Positions 10,733 through 17,995 are shown, numbered from the stretch's first letter. The stretch: 64,000 nt of DNA from Labilibaculum manganireducens (GCF_002843385.1 NZ_MVDE01000008.1:108072-172071), one strand, 5' to 3'. Program-made: numbers and translations. The notes: a model not told the origin generated them from the letters alone.

Positions 10733-11917
10733 TTATAAATCTATATTGTTTTGAGTTTTATTTTCAAGCTCAACCAGTAATTTCTGCATCGCAATAAATT
10801 TATTCTCATAATCCCATCTGCCTTTGTCTTTGTTATGTGCAATCTCATAAAACTTTACTGCTTCCTTAGGTTGATTAACTTTTTCGTAGATCTCTCCTAC
10901 GTAATAAAAAGACTCTGCTCTTTCAGGATAATTGGAAATAGAATATTTTAAAAAAGCCATTGCGTCATTATATCGCTCAGCATCTTTAAGCTGAATACAA
11001 ACATTCTCAAGCAGAGAATAGGGCAATTTTTCATTTCTGCCATAACTCAACAATACTTTTCTTTGATAAGTTTCAGCAACCTCAACACCCTTTTCAACTA
11101 AAACCTGTACATCAGGATATTTGTATTCTGCAAAAATAGTTTCCATGCCCTGCATTAAACTTTTACGATAGAGTGTGTAATGACTTTCGTCGGGCATCCA
11201 TGCATAATTCCATTTGAGATCAGATGGTGCTTTTGTTTCTAAGGATAGAATTAAGGATTTACAGGATTTTAACATCTCCGCAGCTTCCTCAGCAAAAGAA
11301 ACAAACAGTTGTTTTCTAATGGATGAATTGTTGCTTAAAAATTGATCAATATCGTTCACAATCGCCTTATTATTCCACCAAAGAATCGGACTAAAGGCCA
11401 AATATTTATCAAATAAATCGGGTCGTTTAGAAAATGCATATACTACGAAAAGACCACTATAGCTATGCCCCATAACCAAGCGCTGAGTACTCGCTCTAAA
11501 ATTATCCGCAATAAAGGGAAACACATCCAACTCGAGGGTTTTAATAAAATTATCGGCTCCTCCCCGGGTTCTAAAAATATTTTTATTCATAACTGAATCA
11601 ACAGGAGTCATATCGCGGAAGCGATCGGTATTCGGAAGCCCGACAACAATATGAGGCGGAATAAAATGATTATCCATGAGAAAACTTAGAACTTCGATTC
11701 CCATGTCAAAGTTCGTTTCTGCATCCAACAAATAGATTGTTGGGTATTTATAATATGTGTCGTTATATTCGTTGGGAAGCAATACTTTTACATCGCGGTA
11801 TTCTTTAAGGACTTTCGAATAAACACGGGAACTATGCAAATTTTTTAAGTTTACTTCAGCAGAAGTATTCGAGCAGATCAGTAAGGCAAATAAAGTTGAA
11901 AACAAAATTCGCATCAT
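10733..11917 (-). CDS. Secreted alpha/beta-hydrolase esterase with TPR tail
   Basis: A 394-residue exported protein with a signal peptide (cleavage probably after NTSA). The esterase domain, residues ~25-270, belongs to the COG2819/IroE-like putative esterases: the nucleophile elbow is GHSYSGLF and the catalytic histidine is probably in DESHYTLYR. Residues ~310-390 contain TPR-like repeats (DAMAFLKYSISNYPERAESFYYVG), a combination seen in periplasmic carbohydrate-ester or siderophore-ester hydrolases. The substrate is unknown. It stands alone on the minus strand between H-NOX and yceI-like genes. Confidence 0.88.
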   Translation of the reverse strand: MMRILFSTLFALLICSNTSAEVNLKNLHSSRVYSKVLKEYRDVKVLLPNEYNDTYYKYPTIYLLDAETNFDMGIEVLSFLMDNHFIPPHIVVGLPNTDRFRDMTPVDSVMNKNIFRTRGGADNFIKTLELDVFPFIADNFRASTQRLVMGHSYSGLFVVYAFSKRPDLFDKYLAFSPILWWNNKAIVNDIDQFLSNNSSIRKQLFVSFAEEAAEMLKSCKSLILSLETKAPSDLKWNYAWMPDESHYTLYRKSLMQGMETIFAEYKYPDVQVLVEKGVEVAETYQRKVLLSYGRNEKLPYSLLENVCIQLKDAERYNDAMAFLKYSISNYPERAESFYYVGEIYEKVNQPKEAVKFYEIAHNKDKGRWDYENKFIAMQKLLVELENKTQNNIDL

Positions 11918-12045
11918 AATAACATTTGGTTTAGGTTTAAAGCGTTAACAAATTACGATTATTTACAGTAAGATCAAAGATTTAGCAAGACTTTACAAAA
12001 GCATCAAAACTATTGTTCATATTAATTGCGCAACACAATTACATA

Positions 12046-12075
12046 TAAAAAGCCGAAATAAGAATATTCCGGCTT
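12046..12075 (-). terminator. Intrinsic terminator downstream of the YceI gene
   Basis: Read on the minus strand, AAGCCG pairs with CGGCTT, with further partial pairing inside (AATA/TATT), followed by TTTTT. It lies 20 bp past the YceI stop codon. Confidence 0.75.
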
Positions 12076-12095
12076 ATGCTTCTAAAAAAAAATCT

Positions 12096-12695
12096 TTACT
12101 CTAAATATAAATCTAAATTTAATTCAAAATCATCATAAATTGTTTTATCTCCCAAATTATCGAAGAAAGAACCGGATCCGTAACGAACGTTGAACTTGGT
12201 TCTATCGATAGTCATTTTTCCACTGACATGTATGGCCGCATCATGTTTGTGTAAATTCGCCATAAATTCAATGGGTTCAGTAATTCCTTTGATTGTAATA
12301 TTTCCTTTTACCTTGTAATTACCATCTTCCATTTTCTCGGCATTGGTAATCTCAAATTTTGATTCAGGAAATTTTTCCACACCAAAGAAATCGTCGGATT
12401 TTAAATGACCTTCCAACTTTGCTTTGTAACCAGCATCTTCCAAATCTGTATTAGCAATACTTGTCATATCAACAACAAAACTTCCTTTAACAATTTCACC
12501 TTCGTCAAGTAACAAGCTTCCACTCTTTACTTTAATGGTTCCGGAATGTTCTCCTGTCACTTTTTTGCCTAACCATTCAATTTTACTATTTTCAGCATTC
12601 AATTTTAAATTGTCTTTTTTTGCAAAAGCTGTGCCTGGAGTCGAAACAACACTTACAACAAGAACTACTATCATTACTAAACCTAATCTCTTCAT
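12096..12695 (-). CDS. YceI-family periplasmic lipid-binding protein
   Basis: A 199-residue exported protein with a clear signal peptide (cleavage near GTAFA-KK). The mature part is a YceI lipocalin-like barrel, recognised by KIEWLGKKVTGEHSGTIKV, DDFFGVEKFPESKFEI, GNITIKGITEPIEF and KMTIDRTKFNVRYGSGSFF. Members bind isoprenoid or other amphiphilic molecules in the periplasm. The ligand here is unknown. The gene has its own terminator, and the AraC-type regulator upstream lies on the same strand; a regulatory link between them is possible but untested. Confidence 0.93.
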   Translation of the reverse strand: MKRLGLVMIVVLVVSVVSTPGTAFAKKDNLKLNAENSKIEWLGKKVTGEHSGTIKVKSGSLLLDEGEIVKGSFVVDMTSIANTDLEDAGYKAKLEGHLKSDDFFGVEKFPESKFEITNAEKMEDGNYKVKGNITIKGITEPIEFMANLHKHDAAIHVSGKMTIDRTKFNVRYGSGSFFDNLGDKTIYDDFELNLDLYLE

Positions 12696-12815
12696 AACTT
12701 CAAATATTAATTAAATTTCTTTTATTCGTTTTAAAATCTCTGTAAGAACTTTACAATTACAAATTTAGCAGATGATTGTTCATCGGTAAATGGACAAATT
12801 CCTTTTATTGTTGGA

Positions 12816-13694
12816 TTATTTTCTAATCAGACTCCGATAATCGCTTAATGTTTGACTGGTGTATTTTTTAAAGAAGCGACTAAAATAAGCCGGATCATTA
12901 AAACCCAAATTATAAGCTATTTCCTTTGTATTCAAATCAGAGCCATAAAGCATTTTTTTTGCTTCTTTTATGACTCTGTTTCTGATTAATTCTCCTGCCG
13001 TGATACCGGTTGTTTTCTTTGTAATCTCATTCAAACATGTTGCTCTCAAATTAAGCATATCAGCATAAGAAGAAACATTTTTTTGTTCTTTGTAATTATC
13101 ATCTATCAGCTGTTTAAATTTAATGATAACCGAACCCGGATGCTCTTCGTCCAAACTCACATCCAAATCGTGCTGCACTTCATAAATTCTTCTTGATTCC
13201 AATAAAAACAACTTCAATTGCTGCAATAACATCTCGTGACGGTACCGATCGTCATTCTCAAATTCTTTTTCCATCAATTCTGTAATTCCCTTAAAAACAA
13301 TTTGCTGCTTTTCATCCAATGTAATAATTGATCGGAAATCGGGGTTACTGAACAATGTTGAATCGGAAACAGAATCTTCACCATTCTCTTTAACAGCAAA
13401 AAATGCTTCGTTAAAGGTTATAGAATAACCTGTGCAATGTGCATTACTAATAAAACGATGCATTAAGCCCGGAGGCACAAAAAGAATCGAATTTTTCCGC
13501 AATGTATACTCAACATATTTGGTGGCATGTATTGCTTCTCCTTCCTTAATCCATGTAATGGTGTAAAAATTATGCATATGATCGTCCCCATTCTGCTTTC
13601 TTACTTCATTACACATGTTCTGAAGTTTATGAATGTGAAATAATGCTTTGGATTCTTCAACGTCCTCAAATAATTCTGAAGGTTCTCTGTTCAT
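12816..13694 (-). CDS. AraC-family transcriptional regulator
   Basis: A ~292-residue regulator. The N-terminal half is a cupin-like sensing domain (ITWIKEGEAIH, SILFVPPGLMHRF), and the C-terminal ~100 residues form the AraC double helix-turn-helix, with the second helix-turn-helix at NTKEIAYNLGFNDPAYFSRFFKKY. I set the start at the ATG of CATATGAAC (13694). A longer frame reaching 13766 runs through a diverged copy of the structured repeat found at two other loci, so its first 24 residues are probably not translated. A start at 13721 is the alternative. Targets are unknown. Confidence 0.88.
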   Translation of the reverse strand: MNREPSELFEDVEESKALFHIHKLQNMCNEVRKQNGDDHMHNFYTITWIKEGEAIHATKYVEYTLRKNSILFVPPGLMHRFISNAHCTGYSITFNEAFFAVKENGEDSVSDSTLFSNPDFRSIITLDEKQQIVFKGITELMEKEFENDDRYRHEMLLQQLKLFLLESRRIYEVQHDLDVSLDEEHPGSVIIKFKQLIDDNYKEQKNVSSYADMLNLRATCLNEITKKTTGITAGELIRNRVIKEAKKMLYGSDLNTKEIAYNLGFNDPAYFSRFFKKYTSQTLSDYRSLIRK

Positions 13695-13783
13695 ATGATT
13701 ATAATTGTGTGTTTTTGCCATATGAAACTCCCAAATTACACTCATTATAACTGTAATTCTTTTCACATGGTCGTTTCAACTGA
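13691..13783 (-). repeat. Diverged single copy of the ~97-bp structured repeat
   Basis: On the minus strand this region reads GTTGAAACGACCATGTGAAA ... TTTCATATGGCAAAAACAC ... AATTATAATCATATGAAC. It matches both ends of the repeat units at 14895-15218, which read TATGAAACGTCCATGCCAAA ... CCATATGGCAAATAAAAAC ... AATTATAAACATATGAAA. The centre has diverged, but CCATGTGAAA can pair with TTTCATATGG in the transcript (10 bp, one G-U), so a helix is retained. The terminal ATG is the AraC start codon. Confidence 0.7.
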
Positions 13784-14008
13784 TTTTTCTTGTATTCTAG
13801 TAAAATTATACAAATAATTCCAGACAATTATATCTTTTACTTGTTAATCGCTTGTTAAACTTCGCCAACATTCATATATCCTTAGCTAAATCTACTAAGA
13901 GCTAAGACTTCTTAGCCTGTTGCAGTAAAAATTCTTCTATTGTAAAATCCTACCTGTAAAGTTCTTAGCAGAACCGATCGTTTTTGTCTCTAAAAAAACA
14001 TTAAAACA

Positions 14009-14041
14009 TTTGGATAAATCGGTCTAAAACCCCTATATTTG
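14009..14041 (+). promoter_or_regulatory. Bacteroidota-type promoter for tRNA-Arg
   Basis: TTTG at 14009-14012 is separated by 21 bp from TATATTTG at 14034-14041, matching the Bacteroidota housekeeping consensus TTTG-N19~21-TAnnTTTG. Transcription would start about 10 bases before the tRNA 5' end at 14060. Confidence 0.8.
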
Positions 14042-14059
14042 CAGGGCAATTAAGAAAAA

Positions 14060-14133
14060 GGACGCGTAGCATAACTGGATAGTGCACCTCGTTACGGCCG
14101 AGGAGGTTGGGGGTTCGAATCCCTCCGTGTTCA
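14060..14133 (+). tRNA. tRNA-Arg (anticodon ACG)
   Basis: The 74-nt sequence folds into a full cloverleaf. The acceptor stem is GGACGCG/CGTGTTC with G-U pairs, the D stem GCAT/GTGC, the anticodon stem CCTCG/CGAGG with loop TTACGGC (anticodon ACG), and the T stem GGGGG/CCCTC with loop TTCGAAT. The discriminator base is A. CCA is not encoded. It has its own promoter and terminator. It sits at the border between housekeeping genes and the defence island, a common location for integration, although no duplicated 3' end was found. Confidence 0.97.
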
Positions 14134-14136
14134 CAG

Positions 14137-14169
14137 AAAAACTCATCAAAAAACTGATGAGTTTTTTTT
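14137..14169 (+). terminator. Intrinsic terminator of tRNA-Arg
   Basis: ACTCATC (14141-14147) pairs with GATGAGT (14156-14162), extended by AAAA/TTTT, and ends in a run of eight T. It starts 3 bases after the tRNA. Confidence 0.9.
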
Positions 14170-14255
14170 ATGTGCTAATTGCCCAAATTTTCCGCTTGAA
14201 CCAAAAAATGCCACCCGAATTATCAAGTGGCATTTCAAAATTATTAAGCTTCTAA

Positions 14256-14900
14256 TTATTTAACAACTATGCCCAAAACTTCTAATTTCTGACGCTCGCT
14301 ACCCTCGTAAAACAAATCGAGACAAGCACGCAAATCGGAGCAATAAGCCATAAATTCGACATAGTACTCTTGTTTTTGAGCGGTGGCTTGCTGCGCTTCT
14401 CCATCCTCTTTTTCAGCCTTCAGCTTTAAATCATCCAGTTTGACCAAATCTGCCTGCAATACTGTAATTGCCTCGGGAGCTAAAGCCGCCAGAGTCAGTT
14501 TTTCCTGAATAGCTTCATGCATAACAATTGCATTTACTGTTTCATCGGCCAATGCTTTCCACTCGGGATATGCTGCCGGCACTTCCTTATTTAAACGCAA
14601 AAGGGTTGATAATTCAAGATCATTTTTAAAAAAATACCGACCCACCTTACGAATACGAATCAGCTTATCGCGAAGCATCGTGTAAAACCCGTTAAATTCC
14701 CGAGTTGCCATACTGGATTCAATACCTTCGATATTTTGAAGCTCGAAAGCTGTTTTGGTTTTTGTATAAAGCGACTTTCCCAATTCGATACGCTCTTCGG
14801 AATAGATTGGCTGTATGCATTCCTTGATGGATTCATCAGCTGAAATACCATAAACCAATAGTCGTCCTTTTTCCAGTTCTTTTAAATAACTTTCTTTCAT
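14256..14900 (-). CDS. Helical protein of unknown function
   Basis: A ~214-residue soluble, strongly helical protein starting MKESYLKELEKGR. It has no signal peptide, no membrane segment and no catalytic motif that I recognise. The C-terminal third is a long coiled region (DLVKLDDLKLKAEKEDGEAQ). A longer frame begins at 14996, but its first 32 residues are simply a translated copy of the 96-bp repeat, and sister copies of that repeat carry frame-breaking indels. I therefore place the start at 14900, in the repeat's terminal CATATG. Function unknown. Confidence 0.7.
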   Translation of the reverse strand: MKESYLKELEKGRLLVYGISADESIKECIQPIYSEERIELGKSLYTKTKTAFELQNIEGIESSMATREFNGFYTMLRDKLIRIRKVGRYFFKNDLELSTLLRLNKEVPAAYPEWKALADETVNAIVMHEAIQEKLTLAALAPEAITVLQADLVKLDDLKLKAEKEDGEAQQATAQKQEYYVEFMAYCSDLRACLDLFYEGSERQKLEVLGIVVK

Positions 14901-15218
14901 ATGTTTATAATTTGTTTTTATTTGCCATATGGAACTTACCATGCTGAAATAATCATCTCCCTGTGTGTTAAAATCACTTTGGCATGGACGTTTCATATGT
15001 TTGTATTTTTTTATTTTTGGTTAGATGGAACTTTCCATGAGTAAATAATCATTCCCGAGTATGAGTTAATAATTATTGAATCATGAATGTTTCATATGTT
15101 TATAATTTTAAGTTTTTGTCATATAGCCTGTCCCGAACTTGTTTCGGGAGAACTTACCATGCTTGGAATAATCATCCCCCTGTGTGTCAAAATCGCTTTG
15201 GCATGGACGTTTCATAAC
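14895..15218 (-). repeat. Tandem array of three ~97-bp structured repeat units
   Basis: Three head-to-tail units share the boundary TTTCATATG (plus strand): 14895-14999, 14991-15098 and 15090-15218, with periods of 96, 99 and 120 bp. Read on the minus strand, each unit is CATATGAAACrTyCATG...CATGG-AAGTTC...AAACATATGAAA. The flanking CATG segments pair, and the pairs change in a compensatory way between units. The third unit carries an extra hairpin, TCCCGAAACAAGTTCGGGA. The first unit ends in the start codon of the 14256-14900 gene. A degenerate further remnant (TTTTTATTTGCCATAATGAAA) follows at about 15242-15262. Confidence 0.9.
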
Positions 15219-15776
15219 ATTACTTTTTAAATGCTCCTTTTTTTTATTTGCCATAATGAAATTATTATTCTCAAGCCTGAAAAGCAAAAACTACCCAATA
15301 AATTTTTTATGATATATTTCACACTTTAGGAATTCTGCTTCTAATTTGAATTCATTTTTTACGACTTTCTGTCACTTTTTGATGATTCCCCCGGCTTTTT
15401 AGCTTTTCCCTGCACTTTTTAATGACTTTCTGTCGCTTCGAAGCCATTTTCCCGCAGTTTGGAGGTGTTCCCCTCGTTTAGGAACCATTTTATTGCACTC
15501 AGATAGGATTTTCCTGAGCTTTTTAGCTCCTCTCCTCTTCTTTTATGGATTTTATGCTGCTGATGTGATGCTGAATTGTTCTTTTATGGGATTTTGGAGG
15601 GATTTGGAAGGGTGGAATTTGGTGGGGTGAGAAATAATTATGACCTTATTAGTAATAACATAGTACTCTTTCCTAAACCAACGACTGCAAAACGTACTAT
15701 TCTACGATTACAAACAAATAAATTTACCTTGTATTTTGTTGTATTGCTAATTTATCGCATTTTTCCACAATACAAC
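15219..15776. other. Long intergenic region between the repeat array and the defence island
   Basis: This ~560-bp gap has no convincing gene. It contains a periodic T-tract block (15334-15540, listed separately), followed by four G-runs spaced 11 bp apart (15588, 15599, 15610, 15621-15627), and then AT-rich DNA leading to the CBASS promoter. A 31-codon frame at 15352-15447 (minus) lies inside the periodic block, and I do not treat it as a gene. Confidence 0.6.
15334..15540. repeat. Degenerate ~21-bp periodic block with phased T-tracts
   Basis: Units beginning (C/G)TTTTT or a variant start at 15334, 15354, 15375, 15395, 15415, 15436, 15457, 15476, 15498 and 15519, i.e. every 19-22 bp. A second T-run followed by C-rich sequence (TTTTCCC, ATTCCCC) lies about half a period later in most units. 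Unit sequences are poorly conserved, but the spacing is regular. The pattern equals one to two helical turns, as in intrinsically curved DNA. Confidence 0.65.
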
Positions 15777-15807
15777 ATTGAGTATTGTTTCTTTTTGCTA
15801 TATTTGC
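15777..15807 (+). promoter_or_regulatory. Predicted promoter of the CBASS operon
   Basis: ATTG at 15777-15780 precedes TATATTTGC at 15799-15807 by 18 bp, close to the Bacteroidota consensus TTTG-N19-TAnnTTTG. It lies 33 bp upstream of the CD-NTase ATG at 15841. It also overlaps an upstream in-frame ATG (15778), which argues against that earlier start. Confidence 0.65.
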
Positions 15808-15840
15808 AATATAATTGTAAATTTTAAATATATAAAAACG

Positions 15841-16764
15841 ATGGAACAAGAATTTAGTAAGTTTTGTGAGAACATCAAATTGACCTCACAGCAAAAAGAA
15901 GATGCAAAAGCAAAGTATAAAGGTGTTTGCAAAAAACTACATGACACCTATTATGACAAAGATTATGATGATAGCACGAAATATTTATTTGGTTCTTATA
16001 AAACCAAAACCAATGTTCGACCACTGACAGAAGAGCAGGATGTTGATGTTTTATTCAAAATACCACAGGAAACATTCGATAAATTTGATGAATATGAAAG
16101 CAATGGGCAATCAGCATTATTACAAGAAGTAAGAAATGTCTTAAAAGAAAAATACACGACCACTGATAAAATCAATGGTTGGGGAAAAGTTGTGCTCGTT
16201 CAGTTTGAAAAAGGGAAACACAATGTGGAAGTTTTACCTGCGCTTGAACAAAAAGATGGTACTTTCTTAATTCCAAATTCTGAAGATGGTGGAAGTTGGG
16301 ATACATTTGATCCTCGTAATCAGGTTAACGAATTTCAAACCTCGAATGGAACAACTAACAAATTAACGGCAGAGCTAGGAAGAATGCTAAAGACATGGGT
16401 TAAGAATACTCCATCTCTTAAGAAGAAATACAAATCCTATCAATTAATTAATGATATCATCACATTTTTAAAAATTGAATTCGAAGATGGTGCAAGCTAT
16501 GAAGATTATCATGAAGTGGTCAAAAACTTTTTTGATTGGTTAAAAAGGAATTGTGTTGAATCCATTAAGAGTTATGTAGAAACAGCTTACAATAGAGCCA
16601 TTAAAGCCATAGAATTTATGGATGCAAACAAACCTAAAGAAGCCTCTGAAGAGTGGATCAAAATCTTTGGTAATGAATTCCCTAAGGTTAAAGAGAATCC
16701 AAAGAATAAAACTGAAAACCGTACAATTATAACCCCTTCTTCACCATGGTGCAAATTAAATTAA
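15841..16764 (+). CDS. CD-NTase (cGAS/DncV-like nucleotidyltransferase), CBASS
   Basis: A 307-residue cytoplasmic enzyme predicted to make a cyclic di- or trinucleotide second messenger on phage infection. The nucleotidyltransferase core shows the GS motif at 51-52 (LFGSYKTKT), the metal-binding pair D67-x-D69 (EEQDVDVLF) and a third acidic residue E130 (HNVEVLPA), where many CD-NTases have Asp. The C-terminal helical domain runs to ~290, followed by a flexible tail ending PSSPWCKLN. I chose ATG 15841 because an earlier in-frame ATG lies inside the promoter. The stop overlaps the next gene by 19 nt, implying translational coupling. The nucleotide product cannot be told from sequence alone. 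Confidence 0.92.
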   Translation: MEQEFSKFCENIKLTSQQKEDAKAKYKGVCKKLHDTYYDKDYDDSTKYLFGSYKTKTNVRPLTEEQDVDVLFKIPQETFDKFDEYESNGQSALLQEVRNVLKEKYTTTDKINGWGKVVLVQFEKGKHNVEVLPALEQKDGTFLIPNSEDGGSWDTFDPRNQVNEFQTSNGTTNKLTAELGRMLKTWVKNTPSLKKKYKSYQLINDIITFLKIEFEDGASYEDYHEVVKNFFDWLKRNCVESIKSYVETAYNRAIKAIEFMDANKPKEASEEWIKIFGNEFPKVKENPKNKTENRTIITPSSPWCKLN

Positions 16765-17312
16765 CAGAAGAAGAATTATCATTTCTTGAATCAAAATATC
16801 CAGATTTAAAATTTGATATAGGCGAGAACACTATTAGTGGTGTTCTTGCCCTAAATTGCTCATATAAGAATATACCAATTAAGGCGAAGTACGATATAGA
16901 GTTTCATTTAGAAATTAATTGTAACAGTCTATTGCCAAAGGTAAGAGAAACAAGTGGAAAGATTCTTAAAATAGCAAAAAGGAAAAAATTGATAAGCGCC
17001 GATTTTCATGTAAATAATATCAAGGGAGAGTTGTGTTTAATAATTCCTGCTAAAGAAAAACAACGTTATCCGAATGGATTTGATTTGAAGGAGTTCCTTA
17101 GGCATATAGAAGAACATTTATATTGGATAAGTTATTTCGATAGATACGAAAAAAAACCGTGGAAAGATCAGGCTCATGGATATGAAGGTTATATTGAATT
17201 GTATCATGAGGATCCTACTCTCAGGTCTGAAGTGAAAAAGGCTTTAGAAACAAAAGAAAAACATAATTTAACACGTCCCGAAATTAGACGCATTATTAAA
17301 AACAAAAAATAA
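16746..17312 (+). CDS. CBASS-associated E2-like (ubiquitin-conjugating fold) protein
   Basis: A 188-residue protein with the features of prokaryotic E2 enzymes from CBASS operons. The probable catalytic cysteine is C97 in KGELCLIIP, preceded by H88 in DFHVNN, and the late motif PWKDQAHGYEGYIELY resembles the W...HGxEG segment of this family. In type II-short CBASS, an E2-only protein conjugates the CD-NTase through its C-terminus and primes signalling without a separate E1 or JAB protease. No E1 or JAB gene is present here. It overlaps the CD-NTase by 19 nt and precedes the effector by 4 nt. Family assignment comes from motif reading, not a profile search. Confidence 0.8.
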   Translation: MVQIKLTEEELSFLESKYPDLKFDIGENTISGVLALNCSYKNIPIKAKYDIEFHLEINCNSLLPKVRETSGKILKIAKRKKLISADFHVNNIKGELCLIIPAKEKQRYPNGFDLKEFLRHIEEHLYWISYFDRYEKKPWKDQAHGYEGYIELYHEDPTLRSEVKKALETKEKHNLTRPEIRRIIKNKK

Positions 17313-17316
17313 AACA

Positions 17317-17901
17317 ATGAATGATAAATTATTAGCAGCTACAAGGTTCTATTTTGCACAATGTGTGTTTATGAATAATCTTCATTACAAAGCATATAAT
17401 CGTTTAAGTAAGACACAAAATAAAAATAGATATATCACAATAGGTATTTCGGGTGTCACATTACTAATCATCACCTTACATATAATATGCTTAGAAGAAA
17501 AATTGAATGATATCCTAAGTGTTTTATCTTACATAGGAATGATTTTAACTGCTACCAGTTTAATCTTTACCATGTATTCTAAAGAAGATATTGGCGAAAT
17601 AAAAAGCCAACACAAAAACATAGCAGAAGAATATAAGGAATTACGAGATGAGCACATGTCACTTATTGAAATAATAATGAGTCAGGCAGATGATGAAAAA
17701 GCAATAAGAAGAAAAGCTCAAGAAATTCAAAAATGGTATAGCTCAATTGGTAAATACTCCCCCGAAACAACATACGAAGATTATCAAGGAGCTCAGAAAG
17801 GTTTAGGATTAGGTAGCAATACAAATGAAGAATTCTCATGGTCAGATGAAGAAATAGATCGTTTTTTACCTTCTTCATTAAGAATAAGTGATAAATCTTA
17901 A
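17317..17901 (+). CDS. SLATT-domain two-transmembrane effector, CBASS
   Basis: A 194-residue membrane protein with an N-terminal amphipathic region (residues 1-40), two transmembrane helices (approximately ITIGISGVTLLIITLHIICL and ILSVLSYIGMILTATSLIFTM) and a long cytoplasmic helical region. This is the SLATT layout (SMODS and SLOG-associating 2TM effector). SLATT proteins are thought to form pores that depolarise the cell after binding the CD-NTase product. As the third gene of a compact operon with CD-NTase and E2, it is very likely the death effector of this CBASS. Confidence 0.85.
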   Translation: MNDKLLAATRFYFAQCVFMNNLHYKAYNRLSKTQNKNRYITIGISGVTLLIITLHIICLEEKLNDILSVLSYIGMILTATSLIFTMYSKEDIGEIKSQHKNIAEEYKELRDEHMSLIEIIMSQADDEKAIRRKAQEIQKWYSSIGKYSPETTYEDYQGAQKGLGLGSNTNEEFSWSDEEIDRFLPSSLRISDKS

Positions 17902-17952
17902 TAATAAATCAAATGAAGAGCTTCCAAAGATCTTAATTATTGTTTTATTTTA

Positions 17953-17960
17953 TAAATTTG
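17953..17960 (+). promoter_or_regulatory. Possible -7 element of the RloA/RloB promoter
   Basis: TAAATTTG in the 94-bp gap after the SLATT gene fits the Bacteroidota -7 consensus TAnnTTTG. No good TTTG is found at the proper distance upstream, so the promoter is only a suggestion. The gap itself suggests that the ATPase/TOPRIM pair is transcribed separately from CBASS. Confidence 0.35.
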
Positions 17961-17995
17961 CACGATATTAGCATAAACAATAAAAAGAACCAACA

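Noticed and set aside
14060..14133. An attachment site (duplicated tRNA 3' end) bounding the defence island.
   Set aside because: I found no second copy of the tRNA 3' end near the right boundary (about 19.9-20.7 kb) and no integrase gene.
14901..14996. A 32-residue N-terminal extension of the helical-protein gene, in frame with it.
   Set aside because: It is a translated copy of the 96-bp repeat. Sister repeat units carry indels and stops in this frame, so the extension is accidental.
14895..15218. The tandem array as a CRISPR.
   Set aside because: Units abut without unique spacers, are far longer than CRISPR repeats, and no cas genes are present.
15352..15447. A 31-residue, very basic open frame on the minus strand with an ATG.
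   Set aside because: It lies inside the periodic T-tract block. Its lysine richness follows directly from A-rich minus-strand sequence, and no ribosome-binding or conservation evidence is visible.
15588..15627. A G-quadruplex.
   Set aside because: Loops of 8-11 nt are too long for a confident call; only the 11-bp spacing is reported.
15778..15840. An upstream in-frame start for the CD-NTase.
   Set aside because: It overlaps the predicted promoter, and its 21 residues (rich in C, I, F) do not look like part of the enzyme; ATG 15841 fits family length.
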